From Wolbachia endosymbiont of Ctenocephalides felis wCfeT (lineage in GTDB: Bacteria; Pseudomonadota; Alphaproteobacteria; Rickettsiales; Anaplasmataceae): a DNA stretch of 64,000 nt. The translations under genes and the position numbers were made by a program. Under the pieces are notes generated by a model that did not search any database, was not told the origin of the DNA, and was given only the letters and a program-made list of their open reading frames with translations. Positions within the stretch are counted from its first letter, which is position 1; each line of letters starts with the position of its first letter. Shown piece by piece: positions 44,471 to 54,437 of this stretch. The stretch lies in NCBI RefSeq assembly GCF_012277295.1, contig NZ_CP051156.1:310001-374000 (forward strand), written 5' to 3'.

Positions 44471-45934
44471 ATGATTTATAGATTGCTTTATATAGTGTTA
44501 TTTTGTCTATTTTTTAATAACGTGTATGCTACAGATTTTTGTGAAAGTTGTGATGTGGTATTAAACGGGGTAAGTACTTTCATGGATGAAGTACTGTTTT
44601 TCAAGGTTTTTCACATACCATTTATAATACTTCTGCTAGCATTTGGTTATGTATTTTTAACTATCCGTTTTAAATTTCTCAACATCAGAATGTTGAAGCA
44701 TGCATTTGCTATTTTATGTGGCAAATATGACACAGATCATCACGATGGTCACATCACACATTTTCAGGCGTTTATAACTGCTCTTTCCAGCACAGTGGGC
44801 CTTGGAACTGTTGCAGGTGTTGCAATTGCAGTTTCCATGGGAGGGCCAGGAGCAGTTCCATGGATGATGATCACAGGCTTTTTTGGTATGTCAGCAAAAT
44901 TTGCCGAGGTAACATTAGCATTTAGGCACAGAACGGAGGGTCGGGAGCAATTATTTAGTGGTCCTTTTCAATATATAAGAAACGGCTTGGAAGAGTTTGG
45001 GTTAAAAAAACTTGGTATTGTTTTGGCTGCAGTTTATGCGGTGTTTTTTATATTGTCGGGCCTTGGTGGAAGTGTAGCATTTCAAACTAATCAAATGGTT
45101 TCAATCTTATCTGGTCATTCAGATTGGGTAGATAGCCACCCTTGGTTTCTTTCTGCAATAATCTCTGCATTGCTTGCTTTAGTGATTATTGGAGGAATTA
45201 AAAGAATAGCAGTAGTGTCTTCTGCATTAGTACCAATCATGTCACTTATATACATTCTTAGTTGTATTACAATTATTATTTTCAACATTCATAACTTTGG
45301 TAATGCGTTTAAGATATTATTTTCTAGCATGATAGATTTCGATGCTGTTGGTGGAGGAGTGGTAGGTGCGTTTGTTGCGGGAATTAAGAGAGCAATTTTT
45401 GCTAGTGAAGCCGGTGTTGGTTCTGCTGCAATTACACACGCGGCTGTTAAAGATAAAGAACCAGTAAGAACTGGGCTTGTTGCTATGATAGAGCCGTGCT
45501 TTGATACTATGTTAATTTGCTGTTTAACGGGAATAACAATAGTCATCACTGGTGCATATCAAACGAGCTCTGGTGAGGGAATATTAATTACCCAAAAGGC
45601 ATTTGAGACAGTCTCTCCTTGGTTTCCTATACTTTTAACAATCGCAGCACCTTTGTTCGCATTTTCTTCAGTAATTTCATTTGTGTATTGCTGTGAAATG
45701 GGATGGTTATATTTATTTGGTGCAAAAAGTGTTGTATTATATCGCATGGCGGTAGTGGTTGTAGCATTTTTCTCAGGTTTATCTAGGGATATAATGACTA
45801 TTTCAAATATAGGGGGAACTTTATTCTCTTGTTTAGCTCTGATTAACATGACAGCACTTATATTGTTTAGCAATAAAATCCACAATGAAGTTAAGTGCTA
45901 CCTAGGAAGGCTGAAAGATAACAGGGTTAATTAG
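44471..45934 (+). CDS. Sodium:alanine symporter (AGCS family), copy 2
   Basis: 487 residues. Starts with a hydrophobic signal-like segment (MIYRLLYIVLFCLFFNNVYA) and a short periplasmic stretch with two cysteines (DFCESCD), then the AGCS fold with ITALSSTVGLGTVAGVAIAVSMGGPGA and GIKRAIFASEAGVGSAAITHAAVKDKEPV. Starts at the base after the copy 1 stop, so the two are co-translated. Confidence 0.92.
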   Translation: MIYRLLYIVLFCLFFNNVYATDFCESCDVVLNGVSTFMDEVLFFKVFHIPFIILLLAFGYVFLTIRFKFLNIRMLKHAFAILCGKYDTDHHDGHITHFQAFITALSSTVGLGTVAGVAIAVSMGGPGAVPWMMITGFFGMSAKFAEVTLAFRHRTEGREQLFSGPFQYIRNGLEEFGLKKLGIVLAAVYAVFFILSGLGGSVAFQTNQMVSILSGHSDWVDSHPWFLSAIISALLALVIIGGIKRIAVVSSALVPIMSLIYILSCITIIIFNIHNFGNAFKILFSSMIDFDAVGGGVVGAFVAGIKRAIFASEAGVGSAAITHAAVKDKEPVRTGLVAMIEPCFDTMLICCLTGITIVITGAYQTSSGEGILITQKAFETVSPWFPILLTIAAPLFAFSSVISFVYCCEMGWLYLFGAKSVVLYRMAVVVVAFFSGLSRDIMTISNIGGTLFSCLALINMTALILFSNKIHNEVKCYLGRLKDNRVN

Positions 45935-45961
45935 AGTGTGTAGCTATACAATGGTGTCATT

Positions 45962-45978
45962 CCAGTGCTTGACACTGG
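45962..45978. repeat. Palindromic element, intergenic copy
   Basis: CCAGTG-CTTGA-CACTGG within GTCATTCCAGTGCTTGACA, close to the second half of the element inside the UDG gene (51782-51804). Confidence 0.65.
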
Positions 45979-46042
45979 GATAGCAAAGGGGGGGCGCTCG
46001 GATGACAACTCCCACTAAAATGACACCAAGGATGTGTATATA

Positions 46043-46627
46043 ATGGAAAAATATGTAATTCTTATATTATCCTACATATTAGGCTCAATACCGTTTAGTT
46101 TAATTATCGCAAAGATAAAAGGTATAAATTTAAGAGAAGTGGGGTCGGGAAATATCGGCGCTACAAATGTTGCAAGAACAGGGAATAAAGCGCTTGCTGC
46201 TTTAGCGCTATTGCTGGATTCCTTTAAAGGGTTTATTGCAGTTTATATTGCACAACAGTTTTTTAAATGTAATGGTGATAATTTGTACATATATGCATCT
46301 GCTATTTTAGCAGTTTTAGGCCACATGTTTCCTATATGGCTAAAATTCAGTGGAGGTAAAGGAGTTGCAACAACCCTAGGAGTGCTGATAGCATTTAATG
46401 TACCTGTAACATTAGTGTTCATATTTACTTGGCTGGTAATATTCTTTACCTTTCGATATTCCTCTCTGGCTTCATTAACTGCAATTACAATGGCTGCTAT
46501 ATCATCCTTATTTCTTCAAAGGGATTCATTCTTAGCTCTATCAATTTTAGCAATACTAATTTTTTTGAAGCACCATAAAAATATTGCTAACCTTATACAT
46601 GGTAAAGAACATAAGTTTTCACGTTAG
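46043..46627 (+). CDS. plsY: Acyl-phosphate glycerol-3-phosphate acyltransferase
   Basis: ATG 46043 (MEKYVILILSYILGSIPFSLII) is preferred to GTG 46034. 194 residues, five membrane segments. PlsY motifs: GSIPFS, the loop-1 VGSGNIGATNVAR, LGHMFPIWLKFSGGKGVATTLG, and a C-terminal KHHKNIANLIHGKE. It transfers acyl from acyl-phosphate to glycerol 3-phosphate (from gpsA), the first acylation in phospholipid synthesis. It overlaps the convergent coaE end by nine bases. Confidence 0.95.
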   Translation: MEKYVILILSYILGSIPFSLIIAKIKGINLREVGSGNIGATNVARTGNKALAALALLLDSFKGFIAVYIAQQFFKCNGDNLYIYASAILAVLGHMFPIWLKFSGGKGVATTLGVLIAFNVPVTLVFIFTWLVIFFTFRYSSLASLTAITMAAISSLFLQRDSFLALSILAILIFLKHHKNIANLIHGKEHKFSR

Positions 46628-47197
46628 CATGTTAACTATCTCTTTTACTTGAGAAAGAACGTGTTCTTTGCTTACACTGGTATCGATGGTAAAATTACTT
46701 CGCTCTCTTTTTTTTTCGATGGATAGCTGAGTATTAAGAATTAAGTCTAGTTTTTCTTTGTCAATATTGCGCTCACTAAGTCTTCGCTGTTGCACAGCAT
46801 CATCTGCATGAACAAAAATAATCAAGTCGCAGTACGAATCAAGCTTTGCTTCCAATAAAAGCGGAATATCTAAAACCAAGAGTTTTTTATTGTCGTTTTT
46901 CTCTTTGTCAATAAAGAGTTCTAGCTTATGTGAAACGATAGAATGCACCAAAGACTGGAACTTTATCCAATTCTCATCATGTGCTAAGAAATACTTAGAT
47001 AGAGCTATCCTATCTATTTCATTATTTACCACTGCTTCAGGGAAATTTTCTTCCGCGTAGCTTATTAATCTTGTGTCTTCCTTGTAGAGTTGATGTACAA
47101 CAGAATCAGCATCAAATATGGCAGCACCAAATTTTTTAAAGTAATTGGCTACAAAGCTCTTCCCCACTGCAATTCCACCTGTAAAACCTATTATCAC
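46619..47197 (-). CDS. coaE: Dephospho-CoA kinase
   Basis: 192 residues. P-loop in MIIGFTGGIAVGKSFVANYF, substrate block AAIFDADSVVHQLY, and LVLDIPLLLEAKLDSYCD (Walker B-like), then RRLSERN. Final step of coenzyme A synthesis. It starts three bases after the stop of the zinc-ribbon gene, on the same strand. Confidence 0.94.
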   Translation of the reverse strand: MIIGFTGGIAVGKSFVANYFKKFGAAIFDADSVVHQLYKEDTRLISYAEENFPEAVVNNEIDRIALSKYFLAHDENWIKFQSLVHSIVSHKLELFIDKEKNDNKKLLVLDIPLLLEAKLDSYCDLIIFVHADDAVQQRRLSERNIDKEKLDLILNTQLSIEKKRERSNFTIDTSVSKEHVLSQVKEIVNMLT

Positions 47198-47200
47198 GTT

Positions 47201-47620
47201 TTAACTAGATTTCAATTTAGATAAGAAGAGATAATCCTGATAAAACTTATTTGCAGCAAGCTTCTTTACGTTCTGATTATCGGTTTTTTCTTTCCTGTAT
47301 CCAAGTTTATATCCTATTGAATCTTTATATGCACCAATCGTTCTGTACATTTTATTAATTTCTCTAGGAAAGAAATCATTAGCAATAATAACACATAACC
47401 CTGTTATTACTGTAAAAACCAGAGTAGTAAACACTACGCTTTGCACAAAACTTTTGTTGTTAGTTTTTTTTTCTTCCACTTTATGGGAATTTTCCGCTTT
47501 TCTTGGATACTCGTACCATGTATTATTGCAGTTTGTGCACTTTACCTTTTTTCCAGACTCACCTATCTGACCTGGAGATATTAGGTATATCTTAGCACAG
47601 TTATTACATTGTATTTTCAT
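47201..47620 (-). CDS. Zinc-ribbon (MJ0042-type) membrane protein
   Basis: Starting at ATG 47620 gives 139 residues: MKIQCNNCAKIYLISPGQIGESGKKVKCTNCNNTWYEYP is an MJ0042 zinc finger (CxxC...CxxC). One membrane segment follows (about 60-80, SVVFTTLVFTVITGLCVIIA), then a C-terminal domain. A longer reading to 47923 would cover the divergent dapD start and lacks family support. Such finger-TM proteins are common in alphaproteobacteria; the role is unknown. Operon with coaE. Confidence 0.85.
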   Translation of the reverse strand: MKIQCNNCAKIYLISPGQIGESGKKVKCTNCNNTWYEYPRKAENSHKVEEKKTNNKSFVQSVVFTTLVFTVITGLCVIIANDFFPREINKMYRTIGAYKDSIGYKLGYRKEKTDNQNVKKLAANKFYQDYLFLSKLKSS

Positions 47621-47666
47621 CGTATAAAGTGATATAGAGCTACAGTTTAATATTATAACAAGAAAT

Positions 47667-48485
47667 ATGCAACTAAAATCAATACAGGACGATATAGAAG
47701 ATATCTGGAATAGTAAAGATAAATTAAGTAATTGTAGTATAAAAAAAGCGGCAAAAGTAACAGTTGGAAAAGTAATAGAGCTGCTTGACAGTGGTAAAAT
47801 TAGAGTAGCAGAAAAGCTGTCAAGTGGAGAGTGGATAACGAATACATGGATAAAGCAGGCAATATTATTACACTTTTTTACCGAAGAAAGCAAAATGTTG
47901 GATGGGTGGTTTGATAAGATCAAAAATAAGTTTGATGGATGGAGTGAAGAAAGATTTCGTCAGTCAAAAATCAGAGCAGTTCCTGGGTGTTTTGTCCGTC
48001 AGTCTGCCTACATAGATGAAAACGTTGTTCTTATGCCAAGTTTTATAAATGTTGGTGCATATATTGACTCAGGAACAATGATAGATACCTGGTCAACCAT
48101 TGGTAGCTGTGCACAAATAGGAAAGAATTGTCATATTTCTGGTGGAGTGGGAATAGGCGGGGTTTTAGAACCGATTCATGACTCTCCTGTTATTATAGAA
48201 GATAATTGCTTTATTGGAGCGCGTAGTGAGGTAGCTGAAGGTGTTATAGTAAAAGAAGGATCAGTTCTCGGTATGGGAGTGTTTATTGGAGCATCAACAA
48301 AGATTGTTGATAGAGAAACAAGAGAGATATTCTACGGCAAAGTACCACCTTATTCTGTAGTAGTACCAGGATCTATGCCATCAAAGAATAATATTTCTCT
48401 TAACTGTGCGGTTATAGTAAAAAAAGTGGATGAAAAAACAAGGTCAAAAACCTCTATAAATGAGATATTGAGAGAGTATTGCTGA
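47667..48485 (+). CDS. dapD: 2,3,4,5-tetrahydropyridine-2,6-dicarboxylate N-succinyltransferase
   Basis: 272 residues. Left-handed beta-helix hexapeptide repeats: [57 protein letters not shown]..., with the DapD-specific [10 protein letters not shown] and [16 protein letters not shown]. It succinylates the precursor that DapE later deacylates. Divergent from the zinc-ribbon gene and overlapping the tail of the convergent desulfurase by 32 bases. Confidence 0.96.
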   Translation: MQLKSIQDDIEDIWNSKDKLSNCSIKKAAKVTVGKVIELLDSGKIRVAEKLSSGEWITNTWIKQAILLHFFTEESKMLDGWFDKIKNKFDGWSEERFRQSKIRAVPGCFVRQSAYIDENVVLMPSFINVGAYIDSGTMIDTWSTIGSCAQIGKNCHISGGVGIGGVLEPIHDSPVIIEDNCFIGARSEVAEGVIVKEGSVLGMGVFIGASTKIVDRETREIFYGKVPPYSVVVPGSMPSKNNISLNCAVIVKKVDEKTRSKTSINEILREYC

Positions 48486-49599
48486 CCTTGTTTGTTCTGT
48501 AAAGATCACACCAACAATTTACTATCTTTTTAATGTCTTGTTCCTTTGTTTTTGTGCCTATACTAACTCTAATCGAGCATTCTGCCTGTTCTTTTGTTGC
48601 TCCCATTGCAAGTAATACATGAGAAGGTTCTACTTTTCCAGAGGAGCATGCAGAGCCAATGCTAACTGCAATATTATTTAAATCAAAATGCATGAGTTGC
48701 ACATCACTCTTTACTCCAGGCATATAAATAAAGCTAGTGTTTGGCAGTCTATTAGAGCTTTGACCAAAAATTTTTACCTCGTTAGTAAAATTTAATAACT
48801 CATGCTCCAATTGATCACGCAATACCTTTATTTCGTTTGTTTTTGATATAAGGTCAGGAATGTCTTGTAAAGCAGCAGAAAGAGCGGCAATTGCCACAAT
48901 ATTTTCTGTGCCGCCACGCAATCCTTTTTCTTGACCACCACCTGTTATAATAGGTTCTATTGCAAGTTTTTTATCAAAGATTAAAACTCCACTACCTGCA
49001 ATACCACCGAACTTGTGAGCTGATAGAGTAAGTAAATCAACTTTCAAGTCTTCCATATTAACCTCAATCTTTCCGACACATTGAGCGGCATCAGTGTGAC
49101 AAATTGCTCCAAATTTGTGGGCTAATTCAGCTATTTCCTTAAGTGGCTGAATGACACCAGTTTCGTTGTTGGCCATAATTACCGAAACTAGCATTCTATC
49201 TTCCTTGAACTTTGTTAAGATTTTTTCCAATTCTATAAGATTAATAACTCCATCTTGATTAACTGGTATTATGTGGGCGTTACATGCAGAATTAATAATT
49301 GAAGGATGCTCTATTGCTGAAATTATATGCTGATAGCCTTTTATTCCTTTCATTACTAGATTATTTGCTTCAGTTGCACCAGATGTGAAAACTACTTCTT
49401 TATCATTTTGGACAACAATAAATCTACGTACATTATCTCTTGCATCTTGAAGAATTTTCCTTGCTTCCTGTCCTTTCTTATGCAGTGATGATGGATTAAG
49501 TGCTTGTTTTGATAAAACTTCAATTATGCTTTTTTTTACATTTTCGCTAATTGGAGTTGTTGAATTGTAATCGGCATATATATGATCGTTATTTTCCAT
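48454..49599 (-). CDS. Cysteine desulfurase (NifS/IscS class)
   Basis: ATG 49599 ([18 protein letters not shown]) is preferred to an upstream start at 49659. 381 residues. PLP lysine in [11 protein letters not shown] near residue 205, the EHPSI and [11 protein letters not shown] blocks, the [14 protein letters not shown] loop, and the active cysteine in [17 protein letters not shown] near 325. It releases sulfur from cysteine for Fe-S or tRNA thiolation. No iscU or iscA neighbours, so it may be a second desulfurase beside an isc-operon IscS. Confidence 0.92.
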   Translation of the reverse strand: MENNDHIYADYNSTTPISENVKKSIIEVLSKQALNPSSLHKKGQEARKILQDARDNVRRFIVVQNDKEVVFTSGATEANNLVMKGIKGYQHIISAIEHPSIINSACNAHIIPVNQDGVINLIELEKILTKFKEDRMLVSVIMANNETGVIQPLKEIAELAHKFGAICHTDAAQCVGKIEVNMEDLKVDLLTLSAHKFGGIAGSGVLIFDKKLAIEPIITGGGQEKGLRGGTENIVAIAALSAALQDIPDLISKTNEIKVLRDQLEHELLNFTNEVKIFGQSSNRLPNTSFIYMPGVKSDVQLMHFDLNNIAVSIGSACSSGKVEPSHVLLAMGATKEQAECSIRVSIGTKTKEQDIKKIVNCWCDLYRTNKVSNTLSISHL

Positions 49600-49700
49600 A
49601 GATCTGGGGTTTACAGGCAATTTGACTATATTATATGGTAAATTTATCAATCTTATCAATAACTGCTTTCTTCTATAATTTACTTATGAATTAGCTACAT

Positions 49701-50939
49701 CTAAACTGTAACTTTCGATTTTACCCAGTGGTACAATTTACTGATTTTACCATCTTGTCCTAACATGCCAGAATGATTTTTATAGAAAGTGTCAACTATT
49801 AGCTTGATAGAGCCTATAGCAGCGGAAAATACTGGATTTTTATCATATTCACCATCAAGACCGCTGATAGATTCAGGACATCCAATACGTACTTGCTTAT
49901 TTAACACATAACCTGCAATTTCTTTCATGCCTGCAAGCTGGCTTGTTCCACCTGTAATTACTACCTTATTAATTGGATCTTTTTGTTCTTTAAGTTGATC
50001 TCTTACCATTTCAAGTATTTCCTCAATCCTTGGTCTTATTATATTAATAAGCTCAGATTTAAGCACTTGAGTAGAATCATCATTCTCATTGCTTTGCACT
50101 GTAATATGCTCATGTTCATCTATTGAAGTGATGATAGTGCTACCATATAATATCTTTACACGCTCTGAGTATTCTATGCTTGTACATAGCCCATAAGCAA
50201 TGTCTCGGGTGATATGAATACCACCAATTGGAATACTGTTTGCATAGACCAGCTTTCCTCTTTTGAAAATTCCAATTGCAGTACATCCTCCACCTATATC
50301 GATAATAGCAGTTCCAAGCTCTTTTTCATCGTAGCTTAAGCATGCAAACCCCGCAGAGCAGGAAGAAGCAATGCAGCCTGCCATACTTAATCCACTGTTA
50401 TTAGCTATACAATTTTCAATATTGGTCAGTGCAGGGCGCGAAGCAGTTACTACATTGACATCAACGGATAACCTTTTGCCATATAATCCCCTTACTTCCG
50501 CTATATCAGCCATATCATCCAAGTGATATTTCAGTGGTATATTGTGAACAATGACGTTCTCTTCAATGTATTTTTCAAACGTTTGAAAGACTACACGTTT
50601 TATGTCTCGATCAGAAATTTCATGGTTGGCTGCAATAATTTCGTTATGAACATTAAAAGATGAGATACCACACCCAGCGACGCTTATATATATTTGATCT
50701 ATTGTTTCCCCTGACACTTGTTCAGCTAAACCTATAGTTGATGAGATTGAATAATTTGCCTGCTTTACGTTAGTAATTGACCCGCCACTGATACCTTCTG
50801 CAATCTTGTAACCTATACCTGTTACCTTGCAGCTAAAATTACCACCTATCTTAACAATTAGGCAAATGATCTTTGTTGTGCCTATATCTAAAATGGCAAA
50901 AACATTTCTCTTTGGCTTTACTATTACTGCAGAGTACAT
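49701..50939 (-). CDS. ftsA: Cell division protein FtsA
   Basis: 412 residues, actin-like ATPase that ties FtsZ to the membrane. Blocks: FAILDIGTTKIICLIVKIG (phosphate 1), the 1C domain region ITNVKQANYSISS, IDIGGGCTAIGIFKRGKLVYANSIPIGGIHITRDIA (phosphate 2) and VVITGGTSQLAGMKEIA (adenosine). The C-terminal amphipathic tail is short (LYHWVKSKVTV). ftsQ and ftsZ are not adjacent. 101 bases to the desulfurase start. Confidence 0.95.
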   Translation of the reverse strand: MYSAVIVKPKRNVFAILDIGTTKIICLIVKIGGNFSCKVTGIGYKIAEGISGGSITNVKQANYSISSTIGLAEQVSGETIDQIYISVAGCGISSFNVHNEIIAANHEISDRDIKRVVFQTFEKYIEENVIVHNIPLKYHLDDMADIAEVRGLYGKRLSVDVNVVTASRPALTNIENCIANNSGLSMAGCIASSCSAGFACLSYDEKELGTAIIDIGGGCTAIGIFKRGKLVYANSIPIGGIHITRDIAYGLCTSIEYSERVKILYGSTIITSIDEHEHITVQSNENDDSTQVLKSELINIIRPRIEEILEMVRDQLKEQKDPINKVVITGGTSQLAGMKEIAGYVLNKQVRIGCPESISGLDGEYDKNPVFSAAIGSIKLIVDTFYKNHSGMLGQDGKISKLYHWVKSKVTV

Positions 50940-51086
50940 CCATTAACCTTATTATACAACTTCATTTTAATTGTAGCCCTCTTAATAATTTATATTTCTA
51001 TTATAAAAATACAACAACACTTTTTAAGCTATGGACAAATGGAGAAGTGAAAACATATAATTATCAAATATATAATTATAATTTTT

Positions 51087-51620
51087 ATGCCTGCATTACC
51101 AATTGTAATCGCTCCTGATGAAAGATTAATTACACGTGCCAATGAAATAACAGATATAAACGATAAAGTTAAAGAATTAGTAAATAACATGTTCCAAACT
51201 ATGTATAAAGCGGATGGTCTTGGTTTAGCTGCAGTGCAAGTTGGAGCGATGGAGAGAGTGTTTGTTATGGATATTCAGTCAGAAAAAGATGAGCTAGCAG
51301 GATATGAATCAACAGGTAAGTTTTGCATGATTAACCCTGAGATTACAGAGCTATCAGATGAAAAGGTGATTATGAAGGAGGGGTGTCTTTCAATTCCAGA
51401 ACAAAGTTATGAAATAGAGCGTCCAAGATATTTGACGGTAAAATATCAAGATATAAATAGTGAAGAACATACTCTAAAGGCTAGTGGCTGGCTTGCAAGA
51501 TGTATTCAGCATGAACTAGATCACTTAAATGGCATATTATACATTAGACATCTGTCTAAATTGAAGTATGATATGGCCATGAAAAAAGCACAGAAGGTTA
51601 AAAAGCATTATGAGCAATGA
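51087..51620 (+). CDS. def: Peptide deformylase
   Basis: 177 residues. The three metal motifs are present: GLGLAAVQVG (motif 1), EGCLSIPEQ (motif 2, Cys ligand) and IQHELDHLNGIL (motif 3, HExxH). It removes the formyl group added by Fmt. First of a head-to-tail run def-udg-sodB-M16; overlaps the next gene by 11 bases. Confidence 0.96.
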   Translation: MPALPIVIAPDERLITRANEITDINDKVKELVNNMFQTMYKADGLGLAAVQVGAMERVFVMDIQSEKDELAGYESTGKFCMINPEITELSDEKVIMKEGCLSIPEQSYEIERPRYLTVKYQDINSEEHTLKASGWLARCIQHELDHLNGILYIRHLSKLKYDMAMKKAQKVKKHYEQ

Positions 51621-52452
51621 GGATCTGGAAATACTGAAATTCTATAGTGAAGTTGGCGTTGATTGCACACTTACAGAGGGTGAAGAGGAAAAAAAAGTTG
51701 CGTACGAACAAGGGTGTCGTCCGAGTAGCCTGACACTGGGATCCAGCAAATTTGTACCTGTAAATCAAGAAGAGACAATGGATTCCAGTGTTAAGCACTG
51801 GAATGACACAAAAGAGCCTAAAGACTTCTTTCCAAGTGAATGGATCATTGAAGCAAGAAAACTTGTAAGCCAGTGTAGTACCATAGATGAACTAAGGGAT
51901 ATAGTTAAATCGTTTGAAGGCTGTGAAATAAAAAAAACCGCAACAAATACTGTGTTTTCTGATGGCAACCCGAATGCGAAAATTATGCTTGTTGGTGAAG
52001 CACCAGGGGCTAACGAAGATGCTCAAGGAATACCATTTTGTGGTGCAAGTGGAATGCTGCTTGATAAGATGCTCAATGCAATTAATCTTGATCGCACTAA
52101 AGTTTACATAAGTAATACTGTATTTTGGCGACCACCTGGCAATAGAAAGCCAACTGATTTAGAGCTTGATATATGCAGACCTTTTGTGGAGAAGCATATT
52201 GCACTTGTTTCACCACAAATTTTAGTTTTAGTTGGTGGAATTGCGTGCTATAGCCTACTTGATAATACAAAGACTATATCTACTCTGCGTGGTAGATTTT
52301 ATACTTACACTAATCGATATTTATCCAATCCAATTACTACAGCCGCTATATTCCACCCAGCTTATCTTCTTCGTCAGCCAATGCAAAAAAGATTAGCCTG
52401 GGAAGATTTAAAGAAGATTAGGGAGTATGTTGACAACAGCATAACTCAATAG
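51610..52452 (+). CDS. Family 4-type uracil-DNA glycosylase with in-frame palindromic-element insertion
   Basis: 280 residues. The glycosylase domain from about residue 90 has GEAPGANEDAQGIPFCGASGMLLDKML, ISNTVFWRPPGNRKPTDLE and the IFHPAYLLRQP block of the UDG superfamily (family 4/phage-polymerase-like). It removes uracil from DNA. Residues about 38-70 (CRPSSLTLGSSKF... MDSSVKHWNDTKE) are encoded by a palindromic element, and the SSLTLGS part is shared with hemH. The N-terminal EILKFYSEVGVDCTL block before it is family-like, so the insertion lies between it and the catalytic domain. Confidence 0.9.
   Translation: MSNEDLEILKFYSEVGVDCTLTEGEEEKKVAYEQGCRPSSLTLGSSKFVPVNQEETMDSSVKHWNDTKEPKDFFPSEWIIEARKLVSQCSTIDELRDIVKSFEGCEIKKTATNTVFSDGNPNAKIMLVGEAPGANEDAQGIPFCGASGMLLDKMLNAINLDRTKVYISNTVFWRPPGNRKPTDLELDICRPFVEKHIALVSPQILVLVGGIACYSLLDNTKTISTLRGRFYTYTNRYLSNPITTAAIFHPAYLLRQPMQKRLAWEDLKKIREYVDNSITQ
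51724..51804. repeat. Palindromic element inside the UDG gene
   Basis: GAGTAGCCTGACACTGGGAT (51724-51743) equals the hemH element. About 40 bases later the perfect palindrome ATTCCAGTG-TTAAG-CACTGGAAT (51782-51804) follows, a unit seen in gene-free DNA at 45962. The whole stays in frame. Confidence 0.8.
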
Positions 52453-52470
52453 GCTTCTTCTAAGGAAGCC
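52452..52470 (+). terminator. Weak hairpin after udg
   Basis: GGCTTC / GAAGCC with a 7-base loop starting at the stop codon, without a good T-run. It could be a weak terminator or an RNA processing site before sodB. Confidence 0.35.
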
Positions 52471-52542
52471 AACAATTTATATATTGCATAAAAGCACATA
52501 TTGCCATACTATTCCAATAGATAGTAGGACAAGGAGTTTGTT

Positions 52543-53151
52543 GTGAGTTTTACTTTACCTGAATTGCCATATGATAAAGCAGCTTTAGAGCCTTACATAT
52601 CCGCAAAAACTTTAGATTTTCATTATGACAAGCATCATAAGGGATATTTAACTAAACTCAACGAGTTGGTTGAAAATACAGATTATAAAAATATGGAAAT
52701 CGATGAGGTGATAACAGAAGTTCATGGCGATAGCAGTAAAGTTCCAATATTTAACAATGCAGCACAGGTTTGGAATCATACATTTTATTGGAACTCAATG
52801 AAAAAAAATGGTGGTGGTAAGCCGGAAGAAGGTAGCCTTCTAGCAAAAAAAGTCAAGGATGATATTGGTGGATTTGATAAATTTTATGAAGAATTTTCCA
52901 ATAATGGAATTGGTCAATTTGGCAGTGGCTGGGTGTGGCTAGTGCTTGAAAAAGGCAAGTTGAAAATTACTAAAACTCCGAATGCGGATTTACCATTAAC
53001 GCATGGTCAAGTGCCACTGCTCACTATGGATGTTTGGGAGCATGCGTATTATCTTGATTGCCAAAACCGCAGAGTTGACTATATAAAAGTTTTTCTTGAT
53101 CACTTAATCAATTGGGATTTTGCGGAAGAGAATTTGAAAAATAACACATAA
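52543..53151 (+). CDS. sodB: Superoxide dismutase [Fe]
   Basis: 202 residues, GTG start behind a strong AAGGAG site (52531). Metal ligands: His in LDFHYDKHHKGYL, His in QVWNHTFYWNSM, Asp and His in LTMDVWEHAYYLD. QFGSGWVWLVLEKG is typical of the Fe/Mn family, and the length fits iron SOD. Protects against superoxide. M16 peptidase follows after 10 bases. Confidence 0.95.
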   Translation: MSFTLPELPYDKAALEPYISAKTLDFHYDKHHKGYLTKLNELVENTDYKNMEIDEVITEVHGDSSKVPIFNNAAQVWNHTFYWNSMKKNGGGKPEEGSLLAKKVKDDIGGFDKFYEEFSNNGIGQFGSGWVWLVLEKGKLKITKTPNADLPLTHGQVPLLTMDVWEHAYYLDCQNRRVDYIKVFLDHLINWDFAEENLKNNT

Positions 53152-53161
53152 CATTATAATA

Positions 53162-54433
53162 ATGAGCATACCTGAGGTAACAACACTAGATAACGGTTTA
53201 CGTATTATAACTGAGCGAGTTCGTGATGTTGATTCTGTGGCTATGAGCATACGGGTTGGTGTTGGCAGTAGAGCTGAAAATGCAAATCAAAACGGAATAT
53301 CTCATTTTTTAGAACACATGGCTTTCAAAGGTACGAAAACCAGAACTGCATTTGAAATTGCAAAAGCTTTTGATGACATAGGTGGAGTATTTAATGCTTG
53401 CACTGGTAGAGAAAGCACTACTTACTATGCAAAAGTTCTCAAGAAGGATATAAAAACTGGTATTGATATATTAATAGATATATTGATGAATTCTACATTC
53501 CCAGAAGATGAACTAGAGCGCGAAAAAGGTGTTGTGATACAAGAAATTTTTCAGACTAATGACTCACCAAGTGATATCATTTTCGATAAATATTTTGAAG
53601 CGGCTTATAAAGAGCAGCCGTTTGGTAGATCAATTTTAGGGACGCAAGATACAGTCAAGTCATTCACTAGGGAAAATCTAAATGATTATATAAATGAGCA
53701 CTACTTTGGTAAAAATATGTTGCTTGCTGTTGCAGGAAATATTGAACATGAGGAAGTTGTTGCGTTAGCTAAGGACTGTTTATCAAAAATTCACTCTGAA
53801 GAATTGAAGCAAAAACAAAATGCAGCCTACACCGGTGGTGAATATTTGGAGCACCGCAAACTTGATCAAGTACACCTGCTAATCGGCCTACCTAGTGTGT
53901 CTCGCTATGATGATAGGTATTATGCATTTCAAGTGCTAGATGCAATACTAGGAAGCGGAATGTCGTCACGTTTATTTCAAGAGATCAGAGAAAAGCAAGG
54001 GCTTGCTTATTCTGTGTATTCATTTAATTCCAGCTATGCTGATACAGGAGTGTTTTCTATTTTTGCTGGTACAGACAACAGCAATTTAGACAAGCTTTTG
54101 AGATCAGTGACAGCAGAATTAAAGAAATTATCTACAAATGACTTAAAGGAAGAAGAAGTAAACAGAGTTAAGGAAAGGATAAAATCCCAAGTTTTAATGT
54201 CCCGTGAAAGTGTTAGCTCTCGTGCTGAAACACTCGGCCACTATTATGGTAATTATGATAGATACATCAGCAAAGATGAATTAATAGAAAAAATTGGTGC
54301 TGTGGGTGTTAGTGATGTAAAAAAAGCAGCAGAAGAGTTGCTTTCTCAACATAAAAAAACCACTTTAGCTGCAATTGGAGAGATTGGTTCATTACCAGGT
54401 TATGATAAATTGGTTTCTATGCTTAAATCTTAG
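53162..54433 (+). CDS. M16 zinc peptidase (processing-peptidase-like)
   Basis: 423 residues. The inverted zinc motif HFLEHMAFKGT (HxxEH) is near residue 50, with the downstream glutamate in REKGVVIQEI near 120. C-terminal M16 half from about 180 (LVGGEY... QGLAYSVYSFNSSYADTGVFSIFAGT). This is the alphaproteobacterial relative of the mitochondrial processing peptidase beta subunit. A partner alpha-like subunit is not adjacent. Terminal gene of the def-udg-sodB-M16 run. Confidence 0.92.
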   Translation: MSIPEVTTLDNGLRIITERVRDVDSVAMSIRVGVGSRAENANQNGISHFLEHMAFKGTKTRTAFEIAKAFDDIGGVFNACTGRESTTYYAKVLKKDIKTGIDILIDILMNSTFPEDELEREKGVVIQEIFQTNDSPSDIIFDKYFEAAYKEQPFGRSILGTQDTVKSFTRENLNDYINEHYFGKNMLLAVAGNIEHEEVVALAKDCLSKIHSEELKQKQNAAYTGGEYLEHRKLDQVHLLIGLPSVSRYDDRYYAFQVLDAILGSGMSSRLFQEIREKQGLAYSVYSFNSSYADTGVFSIFAGTDNSNLDKLLRSVTAELKKLSTNDLKEEEVNRVKERIKSQVLMSRESVSSRAETLGHYYGNYDRYISKDELIEKIGAVGVSDVKKAAEELLSQHKKTTLAAIGEIGSLPGYDKLVSMLKS

Positions 54434-54437
54434 CAAA

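Noticed and set aside
47621..47923. 100-residue N-terminal extension of the zinc-ribbon protein
   Set aside because: It is antisense to the dapD start and the MJ0042 finger begins right at ATG 47620.
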